Positions 51,528 through 60,319 of a stretch of 64,000 nucleotides of DNA are shown one piece after another. The notes below the pieces were generated by a model. The model was not told the DNA's origin. It made no database searches and saw only the letters and a list, made by a program, of their open reading frames with translations. Numbering within the stretch: position 1 is the first letter of the stretch; the number at the start of each line of letters is the position of its first letter. This DNA is from Lysinibacillus sp. BPa_S21. GTDB taxonomy: Bacteria > Bacillota > Bacilli > Bacillales_A > Planococcaceae. Both the position numbers and the translations under genes were made by a program. The stretch lies in assembly GCF_023337795.1 (NCBI RefSeq), contig NZ_JALIRS010000001.1, positions 248,001 through 312,000 on the forward strand. The letters are read 5' to 3'.

Positions 51528-51635
51528 TTAGCGGCGGAATTTCGGGTTTTAGCGGCGTTTCTTGCTTGGTTAGTGGCGGAATTTTATGTTTTAGCGGCGT
51601 TCCTCCTTTGGTTCAACTCACACTTTTAGCGGCGA
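51528..51635. repeat. Short GC-rich intergenic repeat array
   Basis: Five copies of TTAGCGGCG or TTAGTGGCG at roughly 20-35-base intervals within AT-rich sequence. It forms part of a 590-base gene-free gap (51411-52000). The function is unknown; it resembles a decayed minisatellite. Confidence 0.7.
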
Positions 51636-51755
51636 ATTCCAACATAAGCAGGACAATTTGACAAAACTAAAACCAGAGTTGAAAAACTTTGTATAGAATT
51701 TTACACAATATTAAGGACTTGACTGCGACCAGTCATGGATGTAGATAAAATTCAG

Positions 51756-51811
51756 AAGTTAGGTGATAAAACGCAAAAGTTGGGTGATAAAACTAAAAGT
51801 TTGGGTGACAT
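51756..51811. repeat. Three-copy GTTGGGTGATAAAAC tandem repeat
   Basis: Copies AAGTTAGGTGATAAAAC, AAGTTGGGTGATAAAAC and AAGTTTGGGTGACA follow one another with a ~20-base period, and an inverted partial copy (ATCACCCTCAAA) lies just after, near 51828-51839. No gene is present. Confidence 0.7.
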
Positions 51812-51937
51812 ATTGTTACAACGTCAAATCACCCTCAAATTGCTGAAGAGATCTATTCTTTATTTAACTTAATTTCATTACAACATGAAGGAAGAGCCAT
51901 TTATTTAGTGGTTTTTCCTTTTTTTTTCATTTAATGC

Positions 51938-51985
51938 TTGCAATGTTAAAAGTCATAGTGTACTATTTAGCTAGTACACTATGAC
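51938..51985 (+). promoter_or_regulatory. Promoter and 34-bp palindromic operator of the YtrA-type operon
   Basis: TTGCAA (51938-51943), 17 bases, TACTAT (51961-51966). Overlapping the -10 is a perfect inverted repeat, GTCATAGTGTACTA-TTTAGC-TAGTACACTATGAC (51952-51985), with 14-bp arms. It matches the TAGTACA...TGTACTA style of operator for GntR/YtrA regulators, one of which is encoded two genes into this operon. Confidence 0.8.
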
Positions 51986-52000
51986 ACGAGGTGTTTTAAT

Positions 52001-52774
52001 TTGAAACAATTTGCAGGGCTCTTGAAAAAGGAATGGGTGCTCTATAGAGTATGGCTATTTGGTGGAATTTTTATTGGGGTCATGCTGTCAGTGGTAGTTC
52101 CATATTTGATAAGGCGGTTAAATGATGAATTTACGATGGAAAACCAGATGACATTTGCCTTTTCGATACTAGTACTAGTCTTAGGTGGATTTTTTTCGAT
52201 ATTACAATTTCTGGCTAGTATGCGTCATGACTTAAAGAACAAAGAGATATGGCTGCATTCAACTAGTTCCATTGCACAGCTTGTAGGTGCGAAAATTGTA
52301 TTTTCCATAATAGGATACGCTATCTTCAATTTTATCTTTATAAGTATAGCTATTTACAAAGTCAAAGATGAAATTATTATAGGCAACTTCGCCCAAATAC
52401 TTTTATTACTTTTATTTTTTGTAGCCATTATTGTTATTCTTCAATTAATGATATTTGTGATAATGCTACTATTTTTAGCATTAAATCTCCAAATGAAACA
52501 CTTTATTGGAAGTTTTTCCATTGTAATTACGATGGTGGCCTTTTTCATTAGTATGAATGAATGGGTGAAATTTACAGGGAGTAAATTATATGATAATATT
52601 TTCCATCATGTAGAGATTTCATTAACGGGTCTGGAACAATTTTTCCCGAAGTTACTAACAATGAAGTTAGAATTGGGTTCACTGTATGTTGTTGAAGAGG
52701 TAGCAGGTACCATTATGATCGTCTTCCTATTTATCATAGCGACAAAGTGGCTTGAAAAGGTGGTTTTACGATGA
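52001..52774 (+). CDS. ABC-2-like membrane protein of the YtrA operon
   Basis: A 257-residue membrane protein with about six helices (near 18-38, 48-68, 95-115, 128-160, 170-185, 235-252). It begins FAGLLKKEWVLYRVWLFGG, a style common to ABC-2 permease subunits. The TTG start follows GAGGTG. It overlaps the GntR gene by four bases (ATGA), so both are coupled. It is probably the membrane partner of one of the ATPases downstream, though sequence alone does not prove that. Confidence 0.7.
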   Translation: MKQFAGLLKKEWVLYRVWLFGGIFIGVMLSVVVPYLIRRLNDEFTMENQMTFAFSILVLVLGGFFSILQFLASMRHDLKNKEIWLHSTSSIAQLVGAKIVFSIIGYAIFNFIFISIAIYKVKDEIIIGNFAQILLLLLFFVAIIVILQLMIFVIMLLFLALNLQMKHFIGSFSIVITMVAFFISMNEWVKFTGSKLYDNIFHHVEISLTGLEQFFPKLLTMKLELGSLYVVEEVAGTIMIVFLFIIATKWLEKVVLR

Positions 52775-53127
52775 CAATCGACTTTTCACGTGATAAGCCC
52801 ATTTATAGTCAGCTTGTAGATCGGATTTGTGGGGACATTTTGAAAGGGAAGTTAGTGCTTGGAGATCGACTTCCTTCGGTTCGAGAGTATGCAGTGGAAA
52901 CAGGTGTCAATGTAAATACTGTGCAACGGGTGTATAAGGAGTTAGAAGCGATGAATATAACGGAAACCAAACGAGGTCAAGGTACATTTATAACAACCGA
53001 TGAAGAACGAATTGTTCTTTTACGGGAAGATATGAAAAACCAACTGGCAGAGCATTTTTTAACTTCCATTGAAGCGCTTGGATTTTCAAAGGAAGAGATG
53101 CTCGTTGTTTTACAGAATAAATCGTGA
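52771..53127 (+). CDS. GntR-family regulator, YtrA subfamily
   Basis: A 118-residue protein: a GntR winged helix (PIYSQLVDRICGDILKGKL, RLPSVREYAVETGVNVNTVQ, then GQGTFIT) and a short C-terminal helical tail only, which is the YtrA layout. YtrA proteins repress their own ABC operons and often respond to cell-wall antibiotics. The 34-bp palindrome at 51952-51985 is the likely binding site. It is followed by two ATPases and a permease. Confidence 0.9.
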   Translation: MTIDFSRDKPIYSQLVDRICGDILKGKLVLGDRLPSVREYAVETGVNVNTVQRVYKELEAMNITETKRGQGTFITTDEERIVLLREDMKNQLAEHFLTSIEALGFSKEEMLVVLQNKS

Positions 53128-53137
53128 GGTGATATAT

Positions 53138-53833
53138 ATGCTACAGCTATCTAACGTTTCTTTTCGTTATATGAAAAAGTCTATTCTTCAAGATGTATCT
53201 TTTACCATCCCTATTGGACAAATCATTGGGCTTGTTGGAGAAAATGGCAGTGGCAAGTCGACACTATTAAAAGTGTTGGCAGGCTTATTACGTCCATCAA
53301 ATGGTGAAGTATTGCTAAATGGAACACCTGTTACACGCAGAAGCGCTGATAAAATTGCTTATTTACCAGATATTGATTTATTTTTTGATTTCTACACAGG
53401 TGAGCAGCTTTTTCAACACTATGCCTCTCAATTCGAAGATTTTTCGTATGATAAGGCTTGTATCGTTGCAGAGTTTTTACAAGTTGATAAAAATGTAAAG
53501 CTACGACAATTATCAAAGGGGAACCGTGGTCGGATGAAAATGGCCGCAACGCTTGGGCGAGAAGTACCCTATTATTTAATGGATGAGCCATTTTCTGGTC
53601 TGGATCCAATTGTCCGCGAACAGCTGATTAAAGGGTTAATTCAATTTACAGATATTGAACACCAAACAATATTGTTATCAACGCATGAATTATATGAGGT
53701 AGAGCCTATTCTAGATCAAATCATTTTATTGCAAAATGGTTCGATCATTGCACATGAGGAAGTTGAGACCATTCGAGATGTTTCGAATAAGGATGCTGTG
53801 CAATGGATGAAGGCTTATTATAAGAAAGGGTGA
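53138..53833 (+). CDS. ABC transporter ATPase (YtrB-like)
   Basis: A 231-residue ATPase with Walker A GENGSGKST (34-42), a variant signature LSKGNRGRMKMAA in place of LSGGQ, Walker B YYLMDEP and the switch His in LSTHEL. The LSKGN form is shared by YtrB-like ATPases. The ATG at 53138 fits GAGGTGAT; the longer frame overlaps the GntR gene and has no site. It lies ten bases after the regulator and five bases before the next ATPase. Confidence 0.88.
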   Translation: MLQLSNVSFRYMKKSILQDVSFTIPIGQIIGLVGENGSGKSTLLKVLAGLLRPSNGEVLLNGTPVTRRSADKIAYLPDIDLFFDFYTGEQLFQHYASQFEDFSYDKACIVAEFLQVDKNVKLRQLSKGNRGRMKMAATLGREVPYYLMDEPFSGLDPIVREQLIKGLIQFTDIEHQTILLSTHELYEVEPILDQIILLQNGSIIAHEEVETIRDVSNKDAVQWMKAYYKKG

Positions 53834-53838
53834 AATGA

Positions 53839-54762
53839 ATGACAACACAACCAATTGTTCAATTGCAAAATTTATCAAAAACTATTGGTGGTAAGCAATT
53901 GATTCAGCAATTAAATATCGATTTATATCCAGGGCAAATCACTGGATTTTTAGGACCGAATGGCGCAGGGAAAACGACGACAATTCGTATGATGACGGGA
54001 CTTATGAATCCAACTGAAGGAAAGGTCATTATTGATGGGGTTTCCTTACAGGACAAATATGAGGAAGCTATTAGTAAGGTCGGTGTAATTGTAGAAAACC
54101 CGGAAATGTATAAATTTATGACGGGCTATAAAAACCTACTGCACTTTGCGCGTATGCATAAAAACGTTACAAAAGAGCGTATTCAAGAGGTAGTTAGACA
54201 GGTCGGTCTTGAAAATCGTATTCATGAAAAGGTTTCGACGTATTCGTTAGGGATGCGTCAGCGTTTAGGACTTGCACAGGCACTACTTCATCGACCAAAA
54301 TTTTTAATTTTAGATGAACCAACGAATGGTCTAGACCCAGCAGGTATCCGTGAGTTCCGTATGTATTTGCGTAAAATTGCGGAGGAAGATGGCGTATCAG
54401 TATTTGTTTCCAGTCATTTATTATCCGAAATTGAGTTAATGTGTGATCGAGTAGCTGTTATACAAAATGGAAAACTTATCGATATTCGTGATATCAACGT
54501 TGAAACATCTTCGTTTTATTATATTGAAGCTACACCGAATGATCAGGCAGCAGCTCTTCTACAGAAACTCGATTACAACTTTGTGGCGGAGAATAATGGT
54601 TACGTATTGGAAATAAAGAAAGAGGATATACCGAACCTCATTGCGCAATTTGTTCAAGAAGGAATTCAATTATTTGCAGTACAACCGCATCAAAAAACGT
54701 TAGAGGATCAATTCTTAGAAATGACAGGAGGTGGCCAAATTGCTGAAGCTAATGCAAAATGA
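53839..54762 (+). CDS. ABC transporter ATPase (BcrA-like)
   Basis: A 307-residue ATPase: Walker A GPNGAGKTT (39-47), signature YSLGMRQRLGLAQALL, Walker B FLILDEP with TNGLDP, and a C-terminal extension of about 85 residues, typical of BcrA/YxlF-type exporters of peptide antibiotics. It overlaps the next permease gene by 23 bases and is clearly its partner. Direct evidence for substrate is lacking. Confidence 0.9.
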   Translation: MTTQPIVQLQNLSKTIGGKQLIQQLNIDLYPGQITGFLGPNGAGKTTTIRMMTGLMNPTEGKVIIDGVSLQDKYEEAISKVGVIVENPEMYKFMTGYKNLLHFARMHKNVTKERIQEVVRQVGLENRIHEKVSTYSLGMRQRLGLAQALLHRPKFLILDEPTNGLDPAGIREFRMYLRKIAEEDGVSVFVSSHLLSEIELMCDRVAVIQNGKLIDIRDINVETSSFYYIEATPNDQAAALLQKLDYNFVAENNGYVLEIKKEDIPNLIAQFVQEGIQLFAVQPHQKTLEDQFLEMTGGGQIAEANAK

Positions 54763-55663
54763 ATGGATGAAATTATGGCATAAAAAAGGAACTTGGACAA
54801 TGGTCGCGCTAGTAGTCCTCTTTATTATTGGTCCTGGTATTATGTTGAAATACTATGAAACAAAAGAGGATAAAACGTGGCAGCAACTTGAACAGCAGTC
54901 CATTGATAATTATAAAGAGATATTGAAAGATGACAATTTATCGGCAGAGGATAAAAATCACTTTGAAGATCAAATAGCTATTTCTGAGTATCGATTAGCA
55001 AACGATGTGCCGTCTCAAGACTTTGCAGGCTTTATGTCATTAACAGGTGGCATGTTGACATTAGTAACATTATTTACAGTTATTGTTGCCGCAAGTATTG
55101 TATCTAATGAATTCTCTACTGGGACGATTAAAATGCTATTAACGCGTCCGGTTTCGCGAGCAAAAATATTAACCTCAAAATTACTTACAACTTTCATTTT
55201 TGGACTATTATTGTTTGTTGTCAATGTAGGAGTAAGTGCTCTAGTGGGACTGATACTATTTGGTGGTTCTACTGGTGCTGAGTTAGAAGTAGTCAACGGT
55301 CAGGTTGTAGAAAAAGCGGTATGGAATGATTTAGCATACCACTATTTACTTTCTGGCGGAGACTTTGTCATGTCCATATTGTTTGCTTTTTTAGTGGGCT
55401 CCGTTTTCCGTTCAAGCTCTTTAGCGATTGGCTTAACAATTTTCCTATCCTTTTCAGGTGGAATGGTTGTCATGTTCTTAAGCAAATTTAAAATCGTTAA
55501 ATATATTTGGTTAACTCATTCAGATTTAACACAATATGAACATGCAAGTTCAATACTAGATGGCATTACAATGCCATTCTCACTCACAATTCTTGCGATT
55601 TATGCTGTTGTTTTCCTTGTAATCAGCTATATGTCCTTTATGAAACGTGACGTAACCGCATAA
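54740..55663 (+). CDS. ABC-2 family permease
   Basis: A 307-residue membrane protein starting LKLMQNEWMKLWHKKGTW, typical of BcrB-type permeases: one N-terminal helix, a ~75-residue extracytoplasmic charged loop, then five helices (from about 95 on). FSTGTIKMLLTRPVSRAKIL is the characteristic amphipathic segment. The TTG at 54740 is chosen because AGGAGGTG lies seven bases upstream; GTG 54731 overlaps that site. It ends the YtrA operon before a strong terminator. Confidence 0.88.
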   Translation: MLKLMQNEWMKLWHKKGTWTMVALVVLFIIGPGIMLKYYETKEDKTWQQLEQQSIDNYKEILKDDNLSAEDKNHFEDQIAISEYRLANDVPSQDFAGFMSLTGGMLTLVTLFTVIVAASIVSNEFSTGTIKMLLTRPVSRAKILTSKLLTTFIFGLLLFVVNVGVSALVGLILFGGSTGAELEVVNGQVVEKAVWNDLAYHYLLSGGDFVMSILFAFLVGSVFRSSSLAIGLTIFLSFSGGMVVMFLSKFKIVKYIWLTHSDLTQYEHASSILDGITMPFSLTILAIYAVVFLVISYMSFMKRDVTA

Positions 55664-55689
55664 AAAAGGTGTATGCCGTTTCATGAACT

Positions 55690-55738
55690 GCACGCCAATT
55701 GTTAGATGTATAACTGACAATTGGCGTGCATTTTTTTC
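55690..55738 (+). terminator. Terminator of the YtrA-type ABC operon
   Basis: GCACGCCAATTGT pairs perfectly with ACAATTGGCGTGC, followed by seven T. Confidence 0.92.
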
Positions 55739-55848
55739 TGATAGAATAATAGTGGAACAAGTTGAAGAGAACAAATAGATTTTGCTAGAAAAGGTTCCAA
55801 GACGTAAATAGAATCGATATAATGAATGAAAAAAAGAGGGGCATATAG

Positions 55849-56718
55849 ATGGAAACAGAATGGTTGCGAACTTTTATTGTTGCTGCGAACACAGAGAATT
55901 TTCGTGAGACGGCAGAACAACGTTTTATTACACAATCAACTGTATCGAAGCATATTCAACACTTAGAAAAAGAACTACAAACAACACTTTTTGAACGACA
56001 GGGGAAGCATGTGAAATTAAATCATATCGGTGCTCACTTTCTTCAACATGCAGAGAACATGTTGGGAACGATTGATGAAGGATTACAAAAAACAGTATCC
56101 TACTTGAATGGTTATACGTCGCAAATAACTATTGGAGTTGCACCGCAAATTGCCAATTCTACTTTACCAGGAATTATTCATACATTTCAGCAGCAAAACC
56201 CTGCAATTCACATAACGATCGAACTATTAAAGTCCAACGAAATCGGGGAAGCTGTACATGCAGGCAAGGTAGACATCGGTTTATCAAAATTGACATCGAC
56301 ACGTGACATTCACACAGTCCTTCTCGCTCAGGAACCACTTCAATTGATTGCCCCGATGTCAAAAAAGGCGACAGATGCACGGACTCTTTTACAGCAGGAA
56401 ACGATCCTAACACATGAATATGCACCTTACTGGCAGGACATCCAGCAAGTACTACAACAATTTCCAAACTACAAAAGTATGAATATTAATCAAACCGAGG
56501 TGATAAAAAACTTTGTCAAACAAGAATTAGGGATTGCCTTTTTACCAAAGAGTGTGATCGAGGTTGAATCTCATCAACAATTGCTTCATAGCTATTCGTT
56601 AAAGGAATTTGCACATATTGTTTCGAATACCTATTTTTTAACGAAATATGTAACAGCGGATATTGAGGCGTTTCTAGCAGTTTGTCATCTGATTTACACA
56701 GATGTAGTTAATGATTAA
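55849..56718 (+). CDS. LysR-family transcriptional regulator
   Basis: A 289-residue regulator. The winged helix-turn-helix occupies the first 60 residues (WLRTFIVAANTENFRETAEQ, then STVSKHIQHLEKELQTTLFE), followed by an effector-binding domain (ITIGVAPQIANSTLPGII, ELGIAFLPKSVIE). There is no divergent gene to suggest a target. A small ORF and a two-component system follow in the same direction. Confidence 0.88.
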   Translation: METEWLRTFIVAANTENFRETAEQRFITQSTVSKHIQHLEKELQTTLFERQGKHVKLNHIGAHFLQHAENMLGTIDEGLQKTVSYLNGYTSQITIGVAPQIANSTLPGIIHTFQQQNPAIHITIELLKSNEIGEAVHAGKVDIGLSKLTSTRDIHTVLLAQEPLQLIAPMSKKATDARTLLQQETILTHEYAPYWQDIQQVLQQFPNYKSMNINQTEVIKNFVKQELGIAFLPKSVIEVESHQQLLHSYSLKEFAHIVSNTYFLTKYVTADIEAFLAVCHLIYTDVVND

Positions 56719-56896
56719 TATAGAGCAAGAATTAAAGTGTTGGAAGAAGAAAATTCTCCAGCTAAAAGTTCAGGTCCAAAATAATCGTTCTTTCATTAAA
56801 AGGTTGTTTAAAAGTATGAATGAAACGCTTTTACTGTTTTTTATTATTTATAATATTCTTGAATTCTTATATAAAGTTGGTGTAATTAGAAAATGA
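56711..56896 (+). CDS. Possible small membrane protein ahead of the two-component genes
   Basis: A 61-residue frame with a basic N-terminal half and one hydrophobic helix (TLLLFFIIYNILEFLYKVGV, about 39-58). It overlaps the LysR stop by eight bases and the response-regulator start by four (ATGA), the pattern of coupled genes. There is no good ribosome binding site at 56711; an internal ATG at 56817 would give a 26-residue single-helix peptide. It may be real or merely intergenic. Confidence 0.35.
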   Translation: MINIEQELKCWKKKILQLKVQVQNNRSFIKRLFKSMNETLLLFFIIYNILEFLYKVGVIRK

Positions 56897-57555
56897 AAGT
56901 GTTAATCGTAGATGATGAAGAAAAGATTACAGAAGTATTGGCATCTTATTTTGAAAAAAACGGAGATTATACATATGTTGCACATACAGGAGAATCCGCA
57001 ATCCAAATGATAGATCAAGTACCTCTTGATATGATTATTTTAGATTTAATGTTGCCTGATATAGCCGGAGAAGATATTTGCCAATATGTAAAATCAAATT
57101 ACGATATTCCTGTGATTATGCTTACAGCAAAAATCTCTATTGATGATAAAGTAATTGGATTTGAAATGGGTGCAGATGACTATGTCGTTAAACCTTTTCA
57201 TCCTAAAGAAATATTAATAAGAGCAGAGAGGTTGTTACCCAGTTCACATAAAAATCAAATTATTATTTTAGGACAGTTGGAACTCCATAAAGATGAAAGA
57301 AAAGTATTAGTAAATCATCAAAGTATTCAGCTCACGCCACATGAATTTAGCATTTTACTGTTACTAGCCGAAAATCCTAAAAAGGTTTTTAGCAGGGATG
57401 ATATTATTCAAAAAATATATAGTTTTGATTTGAACATGAATCCTCGTATTGTAGATCAACATATTAAAAATATCCGTAAAAAAGTTAAGGAAGAGTACAT
57501 CCAAACTGTCTTTGGTTTAGGATACAAAATAAATGAAAAGGTTATAAATCAATGA
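56893..57555 (+). CDS. OmpR-family response regulator, probably metal-responsive
   Basis: A 220-residue regulator: receiver domain with acidic pair Asp7-Asp8, phospho-acceptor Asp51 (IILDLMLPD), the conserved threonine in MLTAK and lysine in VVKPF; then an OmpR/PhoB winged helix (about 130-218). Its stop overlaps the sensor kinase start by four bases. A multicopper oxidase follows the pair, suggesting copper or oxidative-stress control, by analogy with CueR/CopRS-type units; this is inference. Confidence 0.92.
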   Translation: MKVLIVDDEEKITEVLASYFEKNGDYTYVAHTGESAIQMIDQVPLDMIILDLMLPDIAGEDICQYVKSNYDIPVIMLTAKISIDDKVIGFEMGADDYVVKPFHPKEILIRAERLLPSSHKNQIIILGQLELHKDERKVLVNHQSIQLTPHEFSILLLLAENPKKVFSRDDIIQKIYSFDLNMNPRIVDQHIKNIRKKVKEEYIQTVFGLGYKINEKVINQ

Positions 57556-58595
57556 AATTTCATATAAAAATTGCCTTAATTGTCGCTATCTTTTCTACAA
57601 GCATACTCTTATTCATCACAGGGATATTACTTTATAAAGGTCATGAACATTTGATGATGCTCCATATTACAGATTCTAAGGAATTAATTCACCATTTTGA
57701 TATGGCATTAAGGGAAACAGCAATGTGGTCATTAGGCCTTTTGCTTATTTTTATACTAATTTCTAGTTTGTTAATTGCAAAAACATTAACGAAACCTATC
57801 CAAGAACTGAATCACTTTGCGTTAAGACTAGTACGTGGAGACCGTCATTTAAATATACGCTATACGGTGAATGATCAAATTGGTCAATTAGGTAAATCAC
57901 TGATGAAACTAGATAAAACATTAAACGCTTATGAACTCCGTCGTAAAGAAATGACACAGGATCTTGCACATGAAATTCGTAATCCATTAGCCTCAATAAA
58001 AAGCTATTTAAGTGCCTTTGAAGATGGGATTTGGACAGCTACTCCTGATCGTTTGAAAGCATGTGTTGAGGAAATTGATAGGCTAATTCTCCTTGTTGGA
58101 GAATTAGATACATTAAATGATATTAATAATCCTACATTTAAGGTCATGATGAAAGAGCAACAGGTTGCTAATGTCATCGAAAAGTCTGTGATTGCGTTGG
58201 CAAGTGAATTACTTGAAAAAGATATACAGGTAGAATTGGATTTAGACAAAACAATCAATGCACAGGTAGATGCTTTGAGATTGAATCAAATTCTACACAA
58301 TATTATAAAAAATGCTATGTACCATGTTCAAAAAGATGGCAAGATATTAATCAAATTATTTAAAGAAAATAGCGATTATATAATTCTTGTACATGATAAT
58401 GGAGTCGGTATGGATGAAGAAACAAGTGAAAAAATCTTTGAGCGAAATTATCGAGTGGAAAATCGATATACTGGCAATGGTATTGGTATGACAATTACCA
58501 AAAAACTTGTGGAAGCACATAACGGTACAATTTCCGTCAACAGTGAGAAAAATATAGGAACTACATTTTATATACAAATGCCGTTTTCTACATAA
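57552..58595 (+). CDS. Sensor histidine kinase
   Basis: A 347-residue membrane kinase: helix 1 (about 5-27), a very short extracytoplasmic loop (about 25 residues), helix 2 (about 55-77), a HAMP linker, the H-box DLAHEIRNPLAS with His140, and HATPase_c with N box ILHNIIKNAM and G boxes HDNGVGMD and GNGIGMT. The tiny outer loop includes HEHLMMLH, a His/Met cluster that could bind copper. It is coupled to the regulator before it and followed 47 bases later by the multicopper oxidase. Confidence 0.92.
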   Translation: MKFHIKIALIVAIFSTSILLFITGILLYKGHEHLMMLHITDSKELIHHFDMALRETAMWSLGLLLIFILISSLLIAKTLTKPIQELNHFALRLVRGDRHLNIRYTVNDQIGQLGKSLMKLDKTLNAYELRRKEMTQDLAHEIRNPLASIKSYLSAFEDGIWTATPDRLKACVEEIDRLILLVGELDTLNDINNPTFKVMMKEQQVANVIEKSVIALASELLEKDIQVELDLDKTINAQVDALRLNQILHNIIKNAMYHVQKDGKILIKLFKENSDYIILVHDNGVGMDEETSEKIFERNYRVENRYTGNGIGMTITKKLVEAHNGTISVNSEKNIGTTFYIQMPFST

Positions 58596-58642
58596 TTCCT
58601 ACACAACTGTTCTATATGCTTAAGGTGAAAGGAATGGTTGAT

Positions 58643-60160
58643 ATGAGGAAAATAGCATTAGCAGCAAGTATTATCGCCAGTATGGGCATACTTGGGGCTT
58701 GTAGCCAAGGAAATAGTAACGATATGAAGGATATGGATCATTCTTCTATGAAGATGGGAGAAATGGATCACTCTTCGAAAGATATGAGAGACATGGATCA
58801 TGGCAAGATGAAGGGTCATGAGAGCCATAGCAATTCGGTAAGTTTAAACAATTCGACAGGTGTAAATGAAGTAAAAGTCCCTGCTGAACTTAAACGTAAT
58901 AATAAGGATGAAGTTGTATACACAGTTAAGGCACAAAAAGGAAAAACAGAAATATTCGATAGTGTTCAAACAAATACGTATGGGTATAACGGATCGTTTC
59001 TCGGCCCGATGATTCGTCTAGAAAAAGGTGAAACCGTAAAGATTAAAACTAAAAATGAACTTGATGAGGATACAACTTTTCATTGGCATGGACTAGAGGT
59101 GCCGGGGGGAAAAGATGGTGGTCCACAAAGCATTCTTAAACCAGGCGAAGAAAAAATCCTCGAGTTTAAAGTGAATCAGGAAGCGGCGACGCTATGGTTC
59201 CATCCTCATCCACATGGAAAAGCGGCAGAACAGGTATATAATGGGCTTGCAGGCTTGGTTTATATTGAAGATAATCATTCAAAAAGTCTAGGATTGCCAA
59301 ATGATTATGGGAAGAACGATGTCCCCTTGATTTTCCAAGATAGAACATTTGATGATAAGAAACAATTGAATTATAGCGCTGCAATGAACACAGACGGAAC
59401 GATTGGAGATACATTGTTAATTAATGGAACGCTCAATCCTAAATTGACTGTAAACAAAGAGAAAGTGCGTCTTCGTTTATTAAATGGATCAAATGCGAGA
59501 AATTATACCTTTAGATTGAGTACTGGGGATTCCTTTCTTCAAATCGCCACAGATGGTGGTTTCTTGAATGAACCCGTTTCTTTAAAAGAGATTACACTAA
59601 CGCCCTCCGAAAGGGCAGAAATCGTAGTTGACTTTTCAAAAATGAAGGACGTTAATGATCTAGCTTTAATCAATGAGGATGGTTCAGTCCTTTTACCATT
59701 TGTAGTTACTGATCAAAGTGGAAAGACCAGTAAGCTCCCTAAAAAATTAAATGATCTAACATTAGAAGGTAAAGAAATGGATCTACCTGTTACAAAAAAA
59801 GTAGAACTCTTTGGAATGATGGACATGGTAACGATAAACGGAAAGAAATTTGATCCGGAAAGAATTGATTTTACACAAAAACAAGGGGTTACCGAGGTAT
59901 GGGAAATTTATAATAAACCGGATATGATGGGTGGCATGATACATCCTTTCCATATTCATGGAGCACAATTTAAAGTACTCTCTCGTGATGAGAAAAAGCC
60001 ACCTGAAAATGAACAAGGATGGAAGGACAGTATCTCTGTAAAACCAGGTGAGACAGTAAAAATAGCTGTACAATTTAAGCATAAGGGCGTCTACATGTTC
60101 CATTGTCATATTCTGGAGCATGAGGATAATGGAATGATGGGTCAAATTAAGGTGGATTAA
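58643..60160 (+). CDS. Multicopper oxidase lipoprotein (CueO/CotA-like)
   Basis: A 505-residue lipoprotein: lipobox LGAC with Cys20, then a striking Met/His/Asp-rich segment (DMDHSSMKMGEMDHSS, DMDHGKMKGHES, about 27-62) likely to bind copper, then three cupredoxin domains. Copper ligands are His147-Trp-His149, His187/189/191 (HPHPHG), His434/437/439 (HPFHIHG) and His487-Cys488-His489 with His493 and axial Met498. It probably oxidises Cu(I) or another metal outside the membrane. ATG 58643 is favoured by AAAGGA at nine bases over two upstream ATGs. Confidence 0.93.
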   Translation: MRKIALAASIIASMGILGACSQGNSNDMKDMDHSSMKMGEMDHSSKDMRDMDHGKMKGHESHSNSVSLNNSTGVNEVKVPAELKRNNKDEVVYTVKAQKGKTEIFDSVQTNTYGYNGSFLGPMIRLEKGETVKIKTKNELDEDTTFHWHGLEVPGGKDGGPQSILKPGEEKILEFKVNQEAATLWFHPHPHGKAAEQVYNGLAGLVYIEDNHSKSLGLPNDYGKNDVPLIFQDRTFDDKKQLNYSAAMNTDGTIGDTLLINGTLNPKLTVNKEKVRLRLLNGSNARNYTFRLSTGDSFLQIATDGGFLNEPVSLKEITLTPSERAEIVVDFSKMKDVNDLALINEDGSVLLPFVVTDQSGKTSKLPKKLNDLTLEGKEMDLPVTKKVELFGMMDMVTINGKKFDPERIDFTQKQGVTEVWEIYNKPDMMGGMIHPFHIHGAQFKVLSRDEKKPPENEQGWKDSISVKPGETVKIAVQFKHKGVYMFHCHILEHEDNGMMGQIKVD

Positions 60161-60187
60161 TGCTTTATTGCAATTAAAGATTTTTAA

Positions 60188-60221
60188 AATCCTGTATTAA
60201 TTTTTAATACAGGATTTTTCT
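60188..60221 (+). terminator. Terminator after the multicopper oxidase
   Basis: AATCCTGTATTAA and TTAATACAGGATT form a perfect 13-bp stem around TTTT, followed by T-rich sequence. Confidence 0.88.
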
Positions 60222-60319
60222 TTTATGTTATTGTGATTGATTATAGTGATTAGCTATTTTTTTACGAGCGGATATTGAGGTGTTTTAATTACTTTATTAA
60301 AAAATAGAAGGTGTTTATA

